A stretch of 64,000 bases of DNA from Cylicocyclus nassatus (GCA_958299035.1 CATQJL010000305.1:69718792-69782791); one strand, 5' to 3'. Shown: positions 23,826-35,049, counted from the stretch's first letter. The notes: generated by a model from the letters alone, not told the origin. Numbers and translations are program-made.

Positions 23826-24751
23826 TTAGGTTGATGCAAAAGAAATGGCCGATTTTCCAAATCTTTTTCAGGGTAACTTTTTCCATCAATACTTGTTCTT
23901 TACAATAAATGTAGTACATTGTCGCTAAGCTGTTTTCATGCTCTATCTACGGTGCTTGAAAAGGGCCCTCATCTCTTATAAAGTTACTGAGCTTCAAATA
24001 ACCGCATCCAAATTCAGAATTTCATTGCATTCACTTTTCCAGCCAGAATTTAAGCGCGTATCAATGGGATCTCTTCGAAAATTTAGCTATTGTATGTAAT
24101 AGAAATTTTCTACATTATGCATACTTAACTGCATTCTTTGAAGTATCCAGACTGAGATATCGGCGCCTAAACATGGGTAGCTGTTGCGGTCATTTTATGA
24201 CTCATAAATTTCTTCTGAGGAAGTCAATCGCCGGAGCTTTGCTCAATTCTGTAAGCGTAGGCTAGGGCATCCTGTTAGCAGTTTTTGCAAAAACATCCAG
24301 CTGTTTAGTACCTAGAAAATCAAAAAATTCTATATTCGGGACTTTGAGGCACACCGAAAAATGTTCAAAAAAGTGAGAAATTTTCAAATTGAGAATTTTC
24401 AAATTTCAATTTTTTTCTTTTTCGCAAACTTTTCTGTCCGAATTCTTTTTATTGCGTTTTGTACTACTGGATTGCGGCTACAAGATAGGCTACTTAACAT
24501 TTATACTAACAAACTTTGAAGGAAGATATGAATTGTCAAATACAAGGTTCTAGCAGAAGAACCTTTTTTATTTTTCAATCCATATTTTTCTGCCCGTTCG
24601 TGATATGAGTATAAGTAAATGTGCGCTGTATTGCAGAAGGTTTGCTGCTTCTGATGATTGTTACCGCATTCAGAAATGTGGGTCTTTTAGAAAGTTATAG
24701 CACATCAAAGTGAGAATTCGCAGAACGGCCATTCCTTTTGCATCAACCTAA
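23826..24751. mobile_element. mariner-type MITE (family 1, copy 2)
   Basis: The TIR TTAGGTTGATGCAAAAGAAA has an inverse ending at 24751. TA flanks it, but the flanking match extends far beyond TA: about 34 bp (TTTCACTATTTATGCAATAA...) is directly repeated on both sides. It is collinear with 6546-7451. Confidence 0.8.
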
Positions 24752-25121
24752 TATTTCACTATTTATGCAATAATTTTTGTGGTTGTATTTGATTACTAAG
24801 CATTTGTAGATGTAGCACATCTCATCACACTTGCGATAGTCACTTCTGAAAATAGATTTGAGGAAGAAGTTGAACGTCGAAAACATAGAACTTTAGAATA
24901 GAATGACCCATGACCAGAACTTGACGAGGCTGGCAAAAAAATCACCTTTTAAAAAGAACTGGCCTCTGCTTTTAAGTATGGGATTTCCCCCTTAGTCGTA
25001 TCAAACTTACAAATGATTTATTTGGAGTGCGCTCTGTAGGTCCAATTTGCAGTTTTACTTTCTAGGAGGAAGGGACCAATTTTGTTACCAAGTTCTTGAT
25101 CTATTAGGTTGTCTCATAATT

Positions 25122-25335
25122 ACATTACCCTAAAATCCCGCCAACAAGTCCGGCCTTATCTGCATCTTTTGACACGAAAAATTGATAAAAAATCGCCCTC
25201 TGCGCTGCCAGAAGTCTAGCAGATGAATTCTCCCATCAGACCGCAGCATCGCAGCGCAGAGGGCGATTTTTTTATCAATTTTTTGTGTCAAAAATTAGAT
25301 AAGGCCGGACTTGTTGGCGGGATTTTAGGGTAATG
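25122..25335. mobile_element. Palindromic MITE, ACCCTAAAATCCCGCC termini
   Basis: Ends CATTACCCTAAAATCCCGCC and the inverse at 25335. Long arms include AAGTCCGGCCTTATCTG and GCCCTCTGCGCTGC. The centre is near 25225. Confidence 0.7.
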
Positions 25336-25724
25336 CACGTTCTTCTAACCTCTTTTTGAGAAAGCTGATTCTTAAAGAAAGACTATTTTTCTCCATAACT
25401 TTCTATAGTATCTGAAAGAGCGATTCTTCTAGTTTCTAACGCCTTCGTTAGCGCCTTCGTTTTCGTAAACCTTTTTAGAAACCGGAGTTCCAAGCCTTCA
25501 AAGACAAGTGACTAAAACATGAATTTTTCCTTTCACTCTCTTTGCTCTAAATACATAAAAGATAGACGGAGTTTTTTCAAAAAATATGCATAACGATCTT
25601 GAAGTTTTGTGCGTTTCACAAAACTCTCATCAGTATTCAATTTTTGAAAAATCCTGAACCGAAAAATCCTGTCTCGAATTTGACTGCTCGCTGAGGCTCA
25701 TCTATCTTATATATAAAGCTGAAT

Positions 25725-25787
25725 GTCTGTTTGTCTGTCTGTATGTCTGTCTGTCTGTCTGTCTGTCTGTATGTCTGTCTGTACGTA
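25725..25787 (+). repeat. (CTGT)n tetranucleotide repeat
   Basis: Imperfect CTGT units near the 5' end of Helitron-like copy 2. Confidence 0.85.
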
Positions 25788-26059
25788 TGTTCCGAATAGA
25801 AAATTCCATTTCTGAACCGATCCGGACCAAACTTGGCACACATACACTACGGGCCCCGGCGGGTGTCATAGGCTACTTTTCGTCATCGATCGATATCGAT
25901 TTTATCGATTTATCGATTTTTTTGCTAAGTTCACCTACGGGGCTGGGAGTTGGCACAGGGGGAGGGGGGGGGGGGCAATCGAGCATGGGGATTCCGAATA
26001 CAATATTGGTTTTCAGGATTATCGATTACTTTTATCGATTTTATCGATTTTTTTGCAAA

Positions 26060-26460
26060 GTTTGAGCTACGGGCCTATGCCAACTCCCAGCCCCCTAGCT
26101 CAAACTTTGCAAAAAATCGATAAAATCGTTAAAAGTAATGGACGATCTTGAAAACTAATATTGTATTCGTAATCTGCATGCTCGATTACCCCCCTGTGCA
26201 AACTCCCAGCCCCGCAGGTCAAACTTTACAAAAAAATCGATAAAATCGATAAAAGTAATGGACGATCCTGAAAACTAATATAGTGTTCGTAATCAGCATG
26301 CTCGATTACCCCCCTGTGCAAAATCCCAGCCTCGCATGTCAAAATTTACAAAAAATCGATAAAATCAATAAAAGTAATCGATAATTCTGGAAACTAATAT
26401 TGTATTCGGAATCCCCATGCTCACTTCCCCCCCCCCCCCTGTGCCAACTCCTAGCCCTGT
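26060..26460 (+). repeat. ~120 bp tandem repeat inside Helitron-like element
   Basis: CTCGATTACC recurs at 26181 and 26301 and a variant at about 26420. Each unit has CCCCCTGTG, AACTCCCAGCC and AAAAATCGATAAAATC blocks. Confidence 0.75.
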
Positions 26461-27134
26461 AGGTGAACTCTGCAAAAAAATCGATAAAAATCGGTAAAAT
26501 CGACATCGATCGATAACGAAAAGTGGACTGTGACACCCGCCGGGGCCCGAAGTGTATGTGTGCCAAGTTTGGTCCGGATACGGCGGAGCCGGGTAAGCCA
26601 GCTAGTTCTGCATAAAATTTTCAGGCAAAAAGCGACTGTACAAATTCATGTACATCTAAAGTGGACCTAATGCAACTAATGCTAGGAAAACAGCAGTATT
26701 TCATCGTCTTTTCGAAAAAAAATTACAATCGTGTCAAAAAGGCAGTTTTTCGGATCTTCCAAAATGCTAGAAAAAGTGGGCGCTTGTTGTAAAATTTCAT
26801 CATAGAAAAAGGCGTAAAATCCAAACTTCACTCTATAGCACAAGCGACCAGCAGCTATATAATGAGCAAATTTGCGCGATCCTGATACATTTGAGAGCAA
26901 GTTATGCTCTCTCAAAGTAACTTTCTCTAAAAAATGTCTCAGAAGTTTTTAGGCTAGAAAATCTTCTTAGAGCATCTGCGATCTAACAAAAACCAGCTTT
27001 ATGTAGTCAAAGGTTTGCTGTTTACAGTAATATATTGCGCTCAAAAAGACGGTTTTGGATAAGAATTACAAAGAATTATCTTTAACAAAAGTCCGAACTC
27101 AAAAAACGTGCATTAATTATGAGGGAACCTGATA

Positions 27135-28825
27135 CATCAGAATTTGTATCAAATAAAGGTCTTATAGATTTTCACCGTTTTGCCTCCCCCAACAATACCT
27201 TATAATTTTGTTGTTTTTTAAGTAGACTCTGCGTTTCGACAGAGCGAAGAAAGCTTTACAAAACTGCACTTTGCATTTACTTAAATTTTGTTGTACATGA
27301 AGTGCGAAGGCAAAATCTAAACAGGCTTCAATGGCCGAAAGATCAAGAAAAGAACATATCTACGTTCAAAATTTTTTACGGATCTTGTTCAGGCATGTAC
27401 TGCCAATATCTGTTATGTACATACTTGCCTTTTTTTTCATGGTCAAAAATGGAGAAAGAACTAATTCTCATGATTTCGTCAAAGCGATTGCCCCCACTTA
27501 GGAAAGTTCATAGTCTGAACATTTGGAAGTATAACCATGAATTTTTGGCCATTTACATTTAACAGTTCTGAGAAATAAAATTTAACATAGAAATCCCCGC
27601 AACAGGCAACTTTTTTCGCACTTTGGCCTGTTTTGATGTATGCATAATTTTCGAGTTTCATCCAAGGAAAGATTGAGCAAATTTGCAAATAATTATCCGA
27701 GAAAGAGCGTATCTGTACTAGCAAATAAGGATTGAGGAAGAGATTGAAAACGATGAAATTTATGGAACACCTGAATAGCAAGCATTAGGTAGGTCATTTA
27801 TGTAAACACTATGAGAAAATTATGTAAACTAAAGGCTTTGCCATTCTCAAGGCGGTTTAGGGTGACAGTTGCCCCCTGAGTTGATGCACGCTCTCTATTC
27901 AGCGCTTCCATATTACTTCGTGATCTGTCTCTGCTTTAAGCGCATGTACACATCGAATTTGGTGTCATCTCCTTGAATGTGTGCTGCAGACGCAACAACA
28001 CGTTTCTATTTCCATTAAAGGAGAAGTGCAGGAACAGCATATGCCGATAATGTAACAGCTTGTCAAGGGAATGCGTATGTGCATATGACCCTTACAACAC
28101 CCCTTTGCTTTTCCCTAGGACAATCTCCAGCTTAAAATTAGCCATACAAGTTCTTTGCCCCGTACACGAATGACTACAACATGTTGTTTCACAGCGCGCG
28201 AAATTCAAAAATTATGCCATACAAGGCGTGTTTAGCGCACAGTTGGCCACATAACATCCCACAACTTAGACAGTTCAAGGACATTTAACATGCATTATTG
28301 CTGTGATTAGTATTTGAGAAAAAGTCGAAAAGACTTGTGTTAAGTAAAGCCTTTTTCTGCTCCAACAAACAGCTGGCCAGAAAGGCTTATTGGCCAAATG
28401 ACTGGCTTGAACTATAATGTTGAAAAGCTCACATGAGTTTCAGACTTTTTTGGCATACGGACTTTCCTTCGTTCAAAAATCTATCGTTCACTAAGACACC
28501 AATTTAAGTGTTCTTTATTTCATTTTTTGCCTTAGAACGCAATCGCCTGCTAGAAATCGCGCTTTACTTCAATGACCATACGAGTTCTAGCATTACGTTT
28601 TCTCTTGAATTTTTATAATGTACATGCTAATCTTTTTGCTAATTTTCCTACTTCAGCAATAGTTCGTCATATTTAAGTGTTTATTTCGAAGTTGTCGAAG
28701 GATCAAGCATTTCAGTCTTTGTTGTTATAAATTTTTCATCACCTAAAAATGTTAAGATAAAGTCAATAGGAATTTCAATGCTATTAAAGAAAAAATTTCG
28801 GAGGGGTCAAAGAACAGTTCGTTTA
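27135..28825. other. Intronic, nothing recognised
   Basis: AT-rich with only short frames. It lies within the 30.9-23.4 kb M1 intron. Confidence 0.45.
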
Positions 28826-28949
28826 AAGGAAAGACCCCAAAAGCCAATTTTTCTGAGCCGACGTCCTTGCTTTTTCCTCCTTGAACTATTTGCAGATATT
28901 GTTCTTTCTTTCTGAGCCACACACGAGATTGGTAACTGATTTAATCACT

Positions 28950-28990
28950 CCACGGCTAACGTTTCGGCAAATCGCCTTCGTCAGAGCCTG
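28950..28990 (-). ncRNA. Hammerhead-like motif, PLE copy A
   Basis: The minus strand reads CTGACGA, an extra A, a GGC/GCC stem with a 5-nt loop, GAAA, then CGTTAGCC. CTGANGA and GAAA are the hammerhead ribozyme core, and a one-pair stem III with a GTTA loop matches the minimal hammerheads described from Penelope-like elements. The residue expected to be U before the cleavage site is C here, so this copy may be inactive. Confidence 0.45.
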
Positions 28991-30377
28991 TAAGGGACAA
29001 AATGATTTGCAGCCGATTCGAACAAGTATCACAGCTGAACAGATGAAGCGCTAAACCTTGCTTTCGATCACTAATTCAGCTGCACGCACAAGCACGTAAC
29101 CTCTGGATTACGACGATACTTCCCTATTAAAGAGAAAGTCGGAGGTTCACGTCGTCCACTACTGGAGAAAGTTGGACTGGTTAGACGTGTATGCAGACCG
29201 CTCTTTATATACTGCTAGATCAGAATAACTGATCTAGATAAGGTGAGAGTTCATGCGTAATTGCTAGGTTTTCCTCTTTTCGATTCATTTTTGGGTTCTT
29301 TGTGTGAATCCAAAATGTTTCCAGACACTTACGTGCCTGTGTTTGGGATTCATGTGCTAAGATTCCACCGAAATTCCAAAGTTTGAGTCTGCATGCTGCA
29401 GCACTCTGTGATTGTCTAGGGGTGTCGTTGTACGTGCTCTATCTCTGCCGTCTAAATGTTCTTTAATGCAAATACATAGTGGTCGTGCCGTTTCACCTAT
29501 GTATTCGTCGCCGCAAATCGTGCATGAGATTAAGTAGATGACTCCAGTCGTCTTGCAATCCCCTTCTCTGCCTGTAGGGCAGATTATACAATTGGGGGTG
29601 AGGCAATTGCGATCATACATGCGATTGCGAACTAAAATGGTCTTGTTATTTGTGGTATTTCTACAGCCGTAACCAGATTTTCAAATCCTACTCGCTTCAA
29701 GCATTGTCGTAATGATGATTAAAAACCATTTAGTTCGCAATCGCATGTATGATCGCAATTGCCTCACCCCCCAATTGTATAATCTGCCCTACAGGCAGAG
29801 AAGGGGATTGCATAACGACTGGAGTCATCTACTTTCTCATGCACGATTTGCGGCGACGAATACATAGGTGAAACGGCACGACCACTATGTATTTGCATTA
29901 AAGAACATTTAGACGGCAGAGATAGAGCACGTACAACGACACCCCTAGACAATCACAGAGTGCTGCAGCATGCAGGCTCAAACTTTGGAATTTCGGTGAG
30001 AATCTTAGCACATGAATCCCAAACACAGGCATGTAAGTGTCTGGAAGCATTTTGGATTCACACAAAGAAACCAAAAATGAATCGAAAAGAGGAAAACCTA
30101 GCAATTACATGAAATCTCACCTTATCTAGATCAGTTATTCTGATCTAGTAGTATATAAAGAGCGGTCTGCATACACGTCTAACCAGTCCAACTTTCTCCA
30201 GCAGTGAACGACGTAAACCTCCGACTTTTTCTTTAATAGAAAAGTATCGTCGTAATCCAGAGGGTACGTGCTTGTGCGTGCAGCTGAATTAGTGATCGAA
30301 AGCAAGGTTTAGCGCTTCATTTGTTCAGCTGTAAAGATACTTGTTCGGATCGGCTGCAAATCGTTTTGTCCCTTACA

Positions 30378-30415
30378 GGCTCTGACGAAGGCGATTTGCC
30401 GAAACGTTAGCCGTG
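30378..30415 (+). ncRNA. Hammerhead-like motif, PLE copy B
   Basis: This is the plus-strand partner of the motif at 28950-28990, with the same CTGACGA, GGC/GCC stem, GAAACGTTAG and C in place of the U before the cleavage base. It is followed by GAGTGAATAAATCAG, near the element end. Confidence 0.45.
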
Positions 30416-30883
30416 GAGTGAATAAATCAGTTACCAATCTCGTGTGTGGCTCAGAAAGAAAGAACAAAATCTGCAAATAGTTCAAGGAGGAAAAAGCAAG
30501 GACGTCGGCTCAGAAAAATTGGCTTTTGGGGTCTTTCTTTTGAGGCAGAGCTTAGAATTAAAGAGAAAACAAACAAGCTAGGTGTAGACGTTACGCAAAA
30601 CTCTCGGCACAAACTCTTTACACGAACTTCCTCCATGACAATTTTGTCCTGACTGGGAGTGGAACAGAGCTACGCCTGAGACGCCGGTATTCTGCACGCG
30701 CAAATTGCCAACATTCTAATCGTAGCTATTCTTTCACGCACAATTTTATCTATTCTTGGCACAACAAGGACACTATGTGTAAGCAAAGGATTACTTGAGT
30801 GTGCAGCTAAACGGCTCGGGCTCACAAAACAGTTTTTTCACTCGGTCTCCGCTCTCAACTGAACTCATCTTGTACACACTTAC

Positions 30884-30954
30884 TTGCTTTCAGCCATTCC
30901 AATATAGTGTCGCCTTTTTTAGTTTTGAGCCATATGGGTACATCCCATTTGTAA
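30884..30954 (-). CDS. M1 aminopeptidase exon, YKWDVPIW
   Basis: This short 71 bp exon reads (S)YKWDVPIWLKTKKGDTILEW and then LKA, ending in phase 1 before GTAAGTG. The (Y)xWxVPIW motif is characteristic of M1 aminopeptidases at the start of the C-terminal domain. The acceptor is tttatag. The single overhanging A joins the first two bases of the exon at 23429 to make Asn, giving WLKANEPLHINLG. This 7.5 kb intron contains the inverted Penelope-like pair, a mariner-type element and a Helitron-like element. Confidence 0.9.
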
Positions 30955-31011
30955 CTATAAATAGCATTAAGCAATCTTACGGTACAAATCCTTGATTGAA
31001 CAGCCTGCAAC

Positions 31012-31130
31012 CTCTGACGAGGAGAACGATATTTTTCATGTTCTTGAATAGAAGTATTGAGCGTGTACCGCTGCTGTGTTATCTCCAACGTATCGCTTGA
31101 AAATCTTGCGGTAACCAAAGGATATCCCAT
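31012..31130 (-). CDS. M1 aminopeptidase exon, MGYPLVT
   Basis: This exon starts MGYPLVTARFSSDTLEITQQ and ends QEHEKYRSPRQ plus two bases (phase 2). The MGYP(V/L)V(T) motif followed by a beta-rich stretch marks the junction between the M1 catalytic domain and the ERAP1_C-like C-terminal region. The acceptor is cgtttaag. The donor chosen is AG|GTTGCA, because it gives a 57 bp intron and restores YKWDVPIW in frame. The open frame reads through this intron without a stop, so a naive gene call could retain it. Confidence 0.9.
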
Positions 31131-31174
31131 CTTAAACGAAAATCACAGTGGTTCGTAATACAGGTTACGCTTAC

Positions 31175-31315
31175 CATTTTCGTCCATTGGGTCCCAAAAT
31201 TCTTTAGATCTAAAGATGATCCGCTTGGTCCTTTGACTCCTTCACATACATCAGACAACGCTTGCCAAAGGTCTTCACTTTTGGTGCATTTGAAGGAAAA
31301 TTTTTTGAGATAATG
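31175..31315 (-). CDS. M1 aminopeptidase exon, YLKKF...EDLWQAL
   Basis: This 47-codon phase 0/0 exon begins HYLKKFSFKCTKSEDLWQAL and ends in GTQWTKM. It directly continues the FQKGLT end of the 53.9 kb exon in the standard M1 order (KGL..YL...DLW...W). The acceptor is tgtttag and the donor is GTAAGC. It is followed by a 44 bp intron, typical in length for nematodes. The fit of sequence and phase to the exon 22 kb away is the main evidence that the two belong to one gene. Confidence 0.92.
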
Positions 31316-31652
31316 CTAAACAGAACTCTGAAAACCTTTGCATCTGTACTTCCACATATCTTCCACATCTTACTTTTATTGTAAAATTCAAAGACGTATG
31401 CTGGCAAGCTTAAAGGAACATGACAAAAGAACCAAGAAAACGCATTCACAGATTCTTGAAGATAATGCAAGAAAATCTTGCTTGAATAGTACAACATCAT
31501 ACGTTGGAAAATTTTGGCGATAATTGTACCCTGTCACAACAGCTTCTACAAAAAAGACTACTTCTTCCAAACTTTGTTTGCAGCTAATATGGGATACGTA
31601 AATATTTCAACGATTGACGGGCCATCAGTTTGAAAATAGTGTTTTGTAAATA

Positions 31653-33546
31653 TTAGGTTGTCCGGAAATTAGTGTCCGTTTTGAATTTCAACCGCAACAA
31701 GTCACATACTTCTCATTCCTGAGTAGCTTTCAAGATACCATTCGATAGAGCAAAGCAAGCTCTACAGGATGGTTATCTTGCTTTAACAACAGCTCTGATC
31801 CACCGCGAGTTTTGAGACAAAAACTAAAAAAGATTCAACTACCCGAAAAATCGAGAAAAGTCATAACTCAGTCCATAAGAATCCTGCAGAAATTCTAACT
31901 TGCTCACGTAAACATTATCCACATAAGACATATCGCTATTGCCGTATTTTTCCTCTGTTCGAAATCGAAAAAACGAAAATGTTCATGCCTTTGCCAAAGT
32001 GATGCGTGTCGTCCCCTCATAAGTAGATGTGTACTACAAATCTGTAGAAGTACAAACGTAAATTTTCAGCTCTCTACAAGCTTTAGTTCTCGAGAAATAT
32101 CGAATATAGCTTTCATTAGTCAGGTGGTCCAAACTATTAGGTTGTGTAATAAGTTCGTTCGCATTTTTTGTTTCGATTTTTTCTCAATATTTTACAAAGC
32201 ATTTGGCATAGTGTTAGTATGCGTTCGGAAGCTCTAAGTTTGCTCTACCAAAATACTATCATTATATTCTCAGTTTTTTAAAATTTGGATAATACATTCC
32301 ACTACAAACCGAAAAATCTGAAGTGGCAAAAATCCCATTTTTCGACATCTTTTTTCTTCCTTAGTTTTCCCTTTATTCTTTGTTGAAATTTATTCAAAAA
32401 GCTTGACTACGAAGAAAAACAACTGACTAACAATTTGTGCATTTACAGATACTATTTACAATTGCCCATTTCCTTTCACCGACCGTTTAATGCAATTTTT
32501 GCAAAACTCGGCCTAGCAAGGCTTTGCCGCAGCGGTGTTCGTTATCTCGCGTCCGTGGGCTATGTGTCCCTCGAATTCTGAATTTTTGACTATATAAGCC
32601 ATTCATTCGATGATTTAGCGATCATAGACCACATGTCTGCCAATTTCTGGATTATTCTACCATCTTTCTTTAGAGGTGCCTTCAGATGCTTAACGTTGAC
32701 ACCAAAAAGACATAAAAACATACCTATTTTTAAGCTTACAATATGAATTGTTTTTGAAAGGTTTTAGCACTACAGGTAATCTGCGGGAGCTATAGTATTC
32801 TATTTATACATGTCGCAAAATTTTTGGGCTGTTTCTTAAGCGTTCAAACCCATTCAAGGTGCGGCATAACATAGTTGTCGAAAATGGGATTTTTGCCAAT
32901 TCAGTTTTTTCGGATTGTAGTCGACTTTTTTATTCAACTTTTTACAAACTGGGAATATAATGATAGTATTTTGGTAGGGTAGACTTAGAGCTTCCGAATG
33001 CATACTAACACTATGCCAAATGTCTTGTAAAATACTAAGAAAAAATTGAAACAAAAAATGCGAACGAACTTATTACACGACCTAATAAAATTCAAATTTC
33101 TCGAGAACTAAAGCTTGTAAAAAGCTGAAAATCCACGTTTTCACCTCTACAGATTTGTAGTATACATCTACTTATGTGGGACGACACAGCATCACTTTTG
33201 CAAAAGTATGAAAATTTTCGTTTTTTCGATTTCTAACGGAGGAATAAATACGGCAATTTCGTACATATATGTCTTATGTGGATAGTGTTTGCGTGAGCAA
33301 GTTAGAATTTTTGTGGAATTTTTACGAACTGAATTATGATTTTTCTTGATTTTTCGGGCAGTTAAATCTTTTTAGTTTTTGGCTCGAAACTCGAGGTGGA
33401 TCAAAGCTGTTGCTAATGCAAGACTGCAATCTTGTAGTGCTTGCTTTGCTCTATCGAATGATACCTTGAAAGCTATTCAGAAATGAAAAGTGTATGACTT
33501 GTTGCGGTTGAAATTCAAAACGGATAATAATTTCCGGACAACCTAA
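31653..33546. mobile_element. mariner-type MITE (family 2, copy 2), interrupted
   Basis: The TIR TTAGGTTGTCCGGAAATTAG has an inverse at 33546 and TA/TA flanks. It is collinear with 12450-13399 but split by a 949 bp element at 32137-33085. Confidence 0.8.
32137..33085. mobile_element. mariner-type MITE (family 3), nested
   Basis: The TIR TTAGGTTGTGTAATAAGTTC is inverted as GAACTTATTACACGACCTAA at 33085, with TA/TA duplicated. The sister host copy reads straight through this point (GGTCCAAGCGAAAATTCAAA, about 12950). Confidence 0.8.
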
Positions 33547-33627
33547 TAGTTTGACACGGTATTTAATCGTATCATCAGTTTTGTTGAGCCTTGTACATAC
33601 GGTTGCAAACAGAGTTTTTTTCGACCC

Positions 33628-34128
33628 CTAAAACTCTTTTGACGCACGATCAAAGACTTGTAAAAAATTGATAAGAAACCCAAGCGTTTTTGTAATTCTA
33701 TTCCATAGATGCAAGCGTAACTGATTCACACACAGATGAAATCTTTGTGACGATATAACACTATTTCTTTCTACAAAGTTTAGAGAGAGACTTTTTGCAG
33801 GTGGCACTTCAGAGCTTAACAAGTTTACAACCGAGCCATTTTGAACAAAACTCTCGCTAACTTTCCTCGCGCATTTGGCTCGTGCATACGCGCGTATGCA
33901 CGGAGTCATTATCTGGGAGGAGTCTTTTTGACGTTCATCTATGTACGTGCCGACTTCTTCGAGAATTACGACGTGTAAAGAGCTTATCAAACGCAGTTTC
34001 GCTTGCGTCAACATCTTCACTCCTTCGCTGGACTCTGCATCTCTTATGCGAACCAGCTCTCTGGTCACTTTTCCAGGGCAAGCCTTATCAGGAATTACAC
34101 ATTCAAAATTTTTGCATTGGTTCCCCCT
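33628..34128 (-). CDS. Open frame of 166 codons, unidentified
   Basis: This is the longest minus-strand frame not explained by a TE protein. After a possible acceptor (cttactag) it begins RGNQCKNFECVIPDKACPGK, continues VTRELVRIRDAESSEGVKML, TQAKLRLISSLHVVILEEVG and TYIDERQKDSSQIMTP, and ends at TGA at 33628. It has several Cys and charged helices but no motif I recognise. It lies in the 22.6 kb M1 intron, between two mariner-type elements. It is not an M1 exon, because flanking M1 exons join without it. It could be a nested gene, a TE relic or chance. Confidence 0.3.
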   Translation of the reverse strand, partial: RGNQCKNFECVIPDKACPGKVTRELVRIRDAESSEGVKMLTQAKLRLISSLHVVILEEVGTYIDERQKDSSQIMTPCIRAYARAKCARKVSESFVQNGSVVNLLSSEVPPAKSLSLNFVERNSVISSQRFHLCVNQLRLHLWNRITKTLGFLINFLQVFDRASKEF

Positions 34129-34276
34129 CTAGTAAGTCATACAACAGCTAGGTCTGGAAAATCTCCCTAGAAAAAAGTTATAATACTAGGTGTTTTTCGC
34201 TTGGTTCATCCTTGTTTGCTCTCAGTACAGCCTGTATAGAGTTCTTACTTTTTCGAAAAAACATAATAAGCATATG

Positions 34277-34901
34277 TTAGGTTGGCCCGAAAGTTCTTGT
34301 CGCAGCATTTTCGAAAATTCATAACTTCTATTTCTCCAACCGATTTAACGCTTTTATTTTTGTATGAAAGAGTAAGTCATGCTCTTTATAATGACATCTT
34401 AGCTGCTTACTAATGGCCATCCGCTGCACAGATAGGAGCGGTAAAAGAAAATTAGTCAAAAATCGAATTCTCTATGGAGGTTCATAAAAAATCGGAAACT
34501 TGCAACAAAAATTAGAGCAGTTGGTATTGTAGTTTCTTTCAACAACTCTTTTCGACAGTGGAAAGTTTGCGCTGATTGAGTGTCTCTATGAAAAGTTACG
34601 ATTTTCGAGCAAGCAATATAAAAGGGCGAATTTGATTTATTTTGCATTTTTCAGGGAAATCATAACTTTTCGTAGAGACGCTCAATCAGCGCAAACTTTG
34701 CATTGTTAGAAAGAGCAGGTGACAGAAACCTATGATACTGACTGCTTCGATTTTGTTGCAAGTCTCCGATTTTTTATAACCCTACACAGAAAATTCGAAT
34801 TTTGGCTAATTTTATCCTATCGCTCCTATCTATGCAACAGATGATCATTAGCAAGCAACTAAGATGTGTTTATAAAGAGCTTTCAGGCCAGTCTAGTATT
34901 T
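34277..34901. mobile_element. mariner-type MITE (family 4), degraded right end
   Basis: The left TIR TTAGGTTGGCCCGAAAGTTC matches 49219. The right end CTTTCAGGCCAGTCTAGTA is a decayed inverse. The interior is palindromic (CGCTCAATCAGCGCAAAC near 34567 and 34680). Confidence 0.6.
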
Positions 34902-35049
34902 ACCACATTAATTATGGTCAAATTGGCTGTCTAAATTTCAAACAGCTGCCGCAACGCCCTGCGTTCTGCATGACAAACAAGCTACTAGTAGTATAACTGT
35001 AACTGCATAGAATTCACGTTAAGACTTAGAACATAAGCATACACTAGAC

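Larger units (their letters stand above)
25705..26606 (+). mobile_element. Helitron-like non-autonomous element (copy 2)
   Basis: It has the same TCTTATATATAAAGC start after A, (CTGT)n, and the same 3' hairpin ending CTAGT before T as the 18.9-19.4 kb copy. The interior has about 120 bp tandem units (26060-26460) rich in ATCGATAAAATCGAT. It lies inside the mariner-type element 25104-27132. Confidence 0.65.
25104..27132. mobile_element. mariner-type element with two nested insertions
   Basis: The left end is TTAGGTTGTCTCATAATTA and the right end is its inverse (TAATTATGAGGGAACCTGA), with TA/TA flanks. It contains the palindrome at 25122-25335 and the Helitron-like copy at 25705-26606. Confidence 0.65.
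28826..30545. mobile_element. Inverted pair of Penelope-like element 3' ends
   Basis: Two arms of about 0.85 kb face each other around a centre near 29.70 kb. The outermost sequence (GGCTCAGAAAGAAAGAAC in the right arm) recurs inverted at the left edge. The left arm, on the minus strand, encodes a GIY-YIG frame at 29357-29620: CTICGDEYIGETARPLCICI, then KEHLDGRDRARTTTPLDNHR. The right arm carries the same sequence on the plus strand at about 29720-30000 with broken frames. Each arm also has a hammerhead-like motif (28950-28990 minus; 30378-30415 plus). Head-to-head or tandem partial copies are typical of Penelope-like insertions. The pair sits inside an M1 aminopeptidase intron. Confidence 0.75.
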
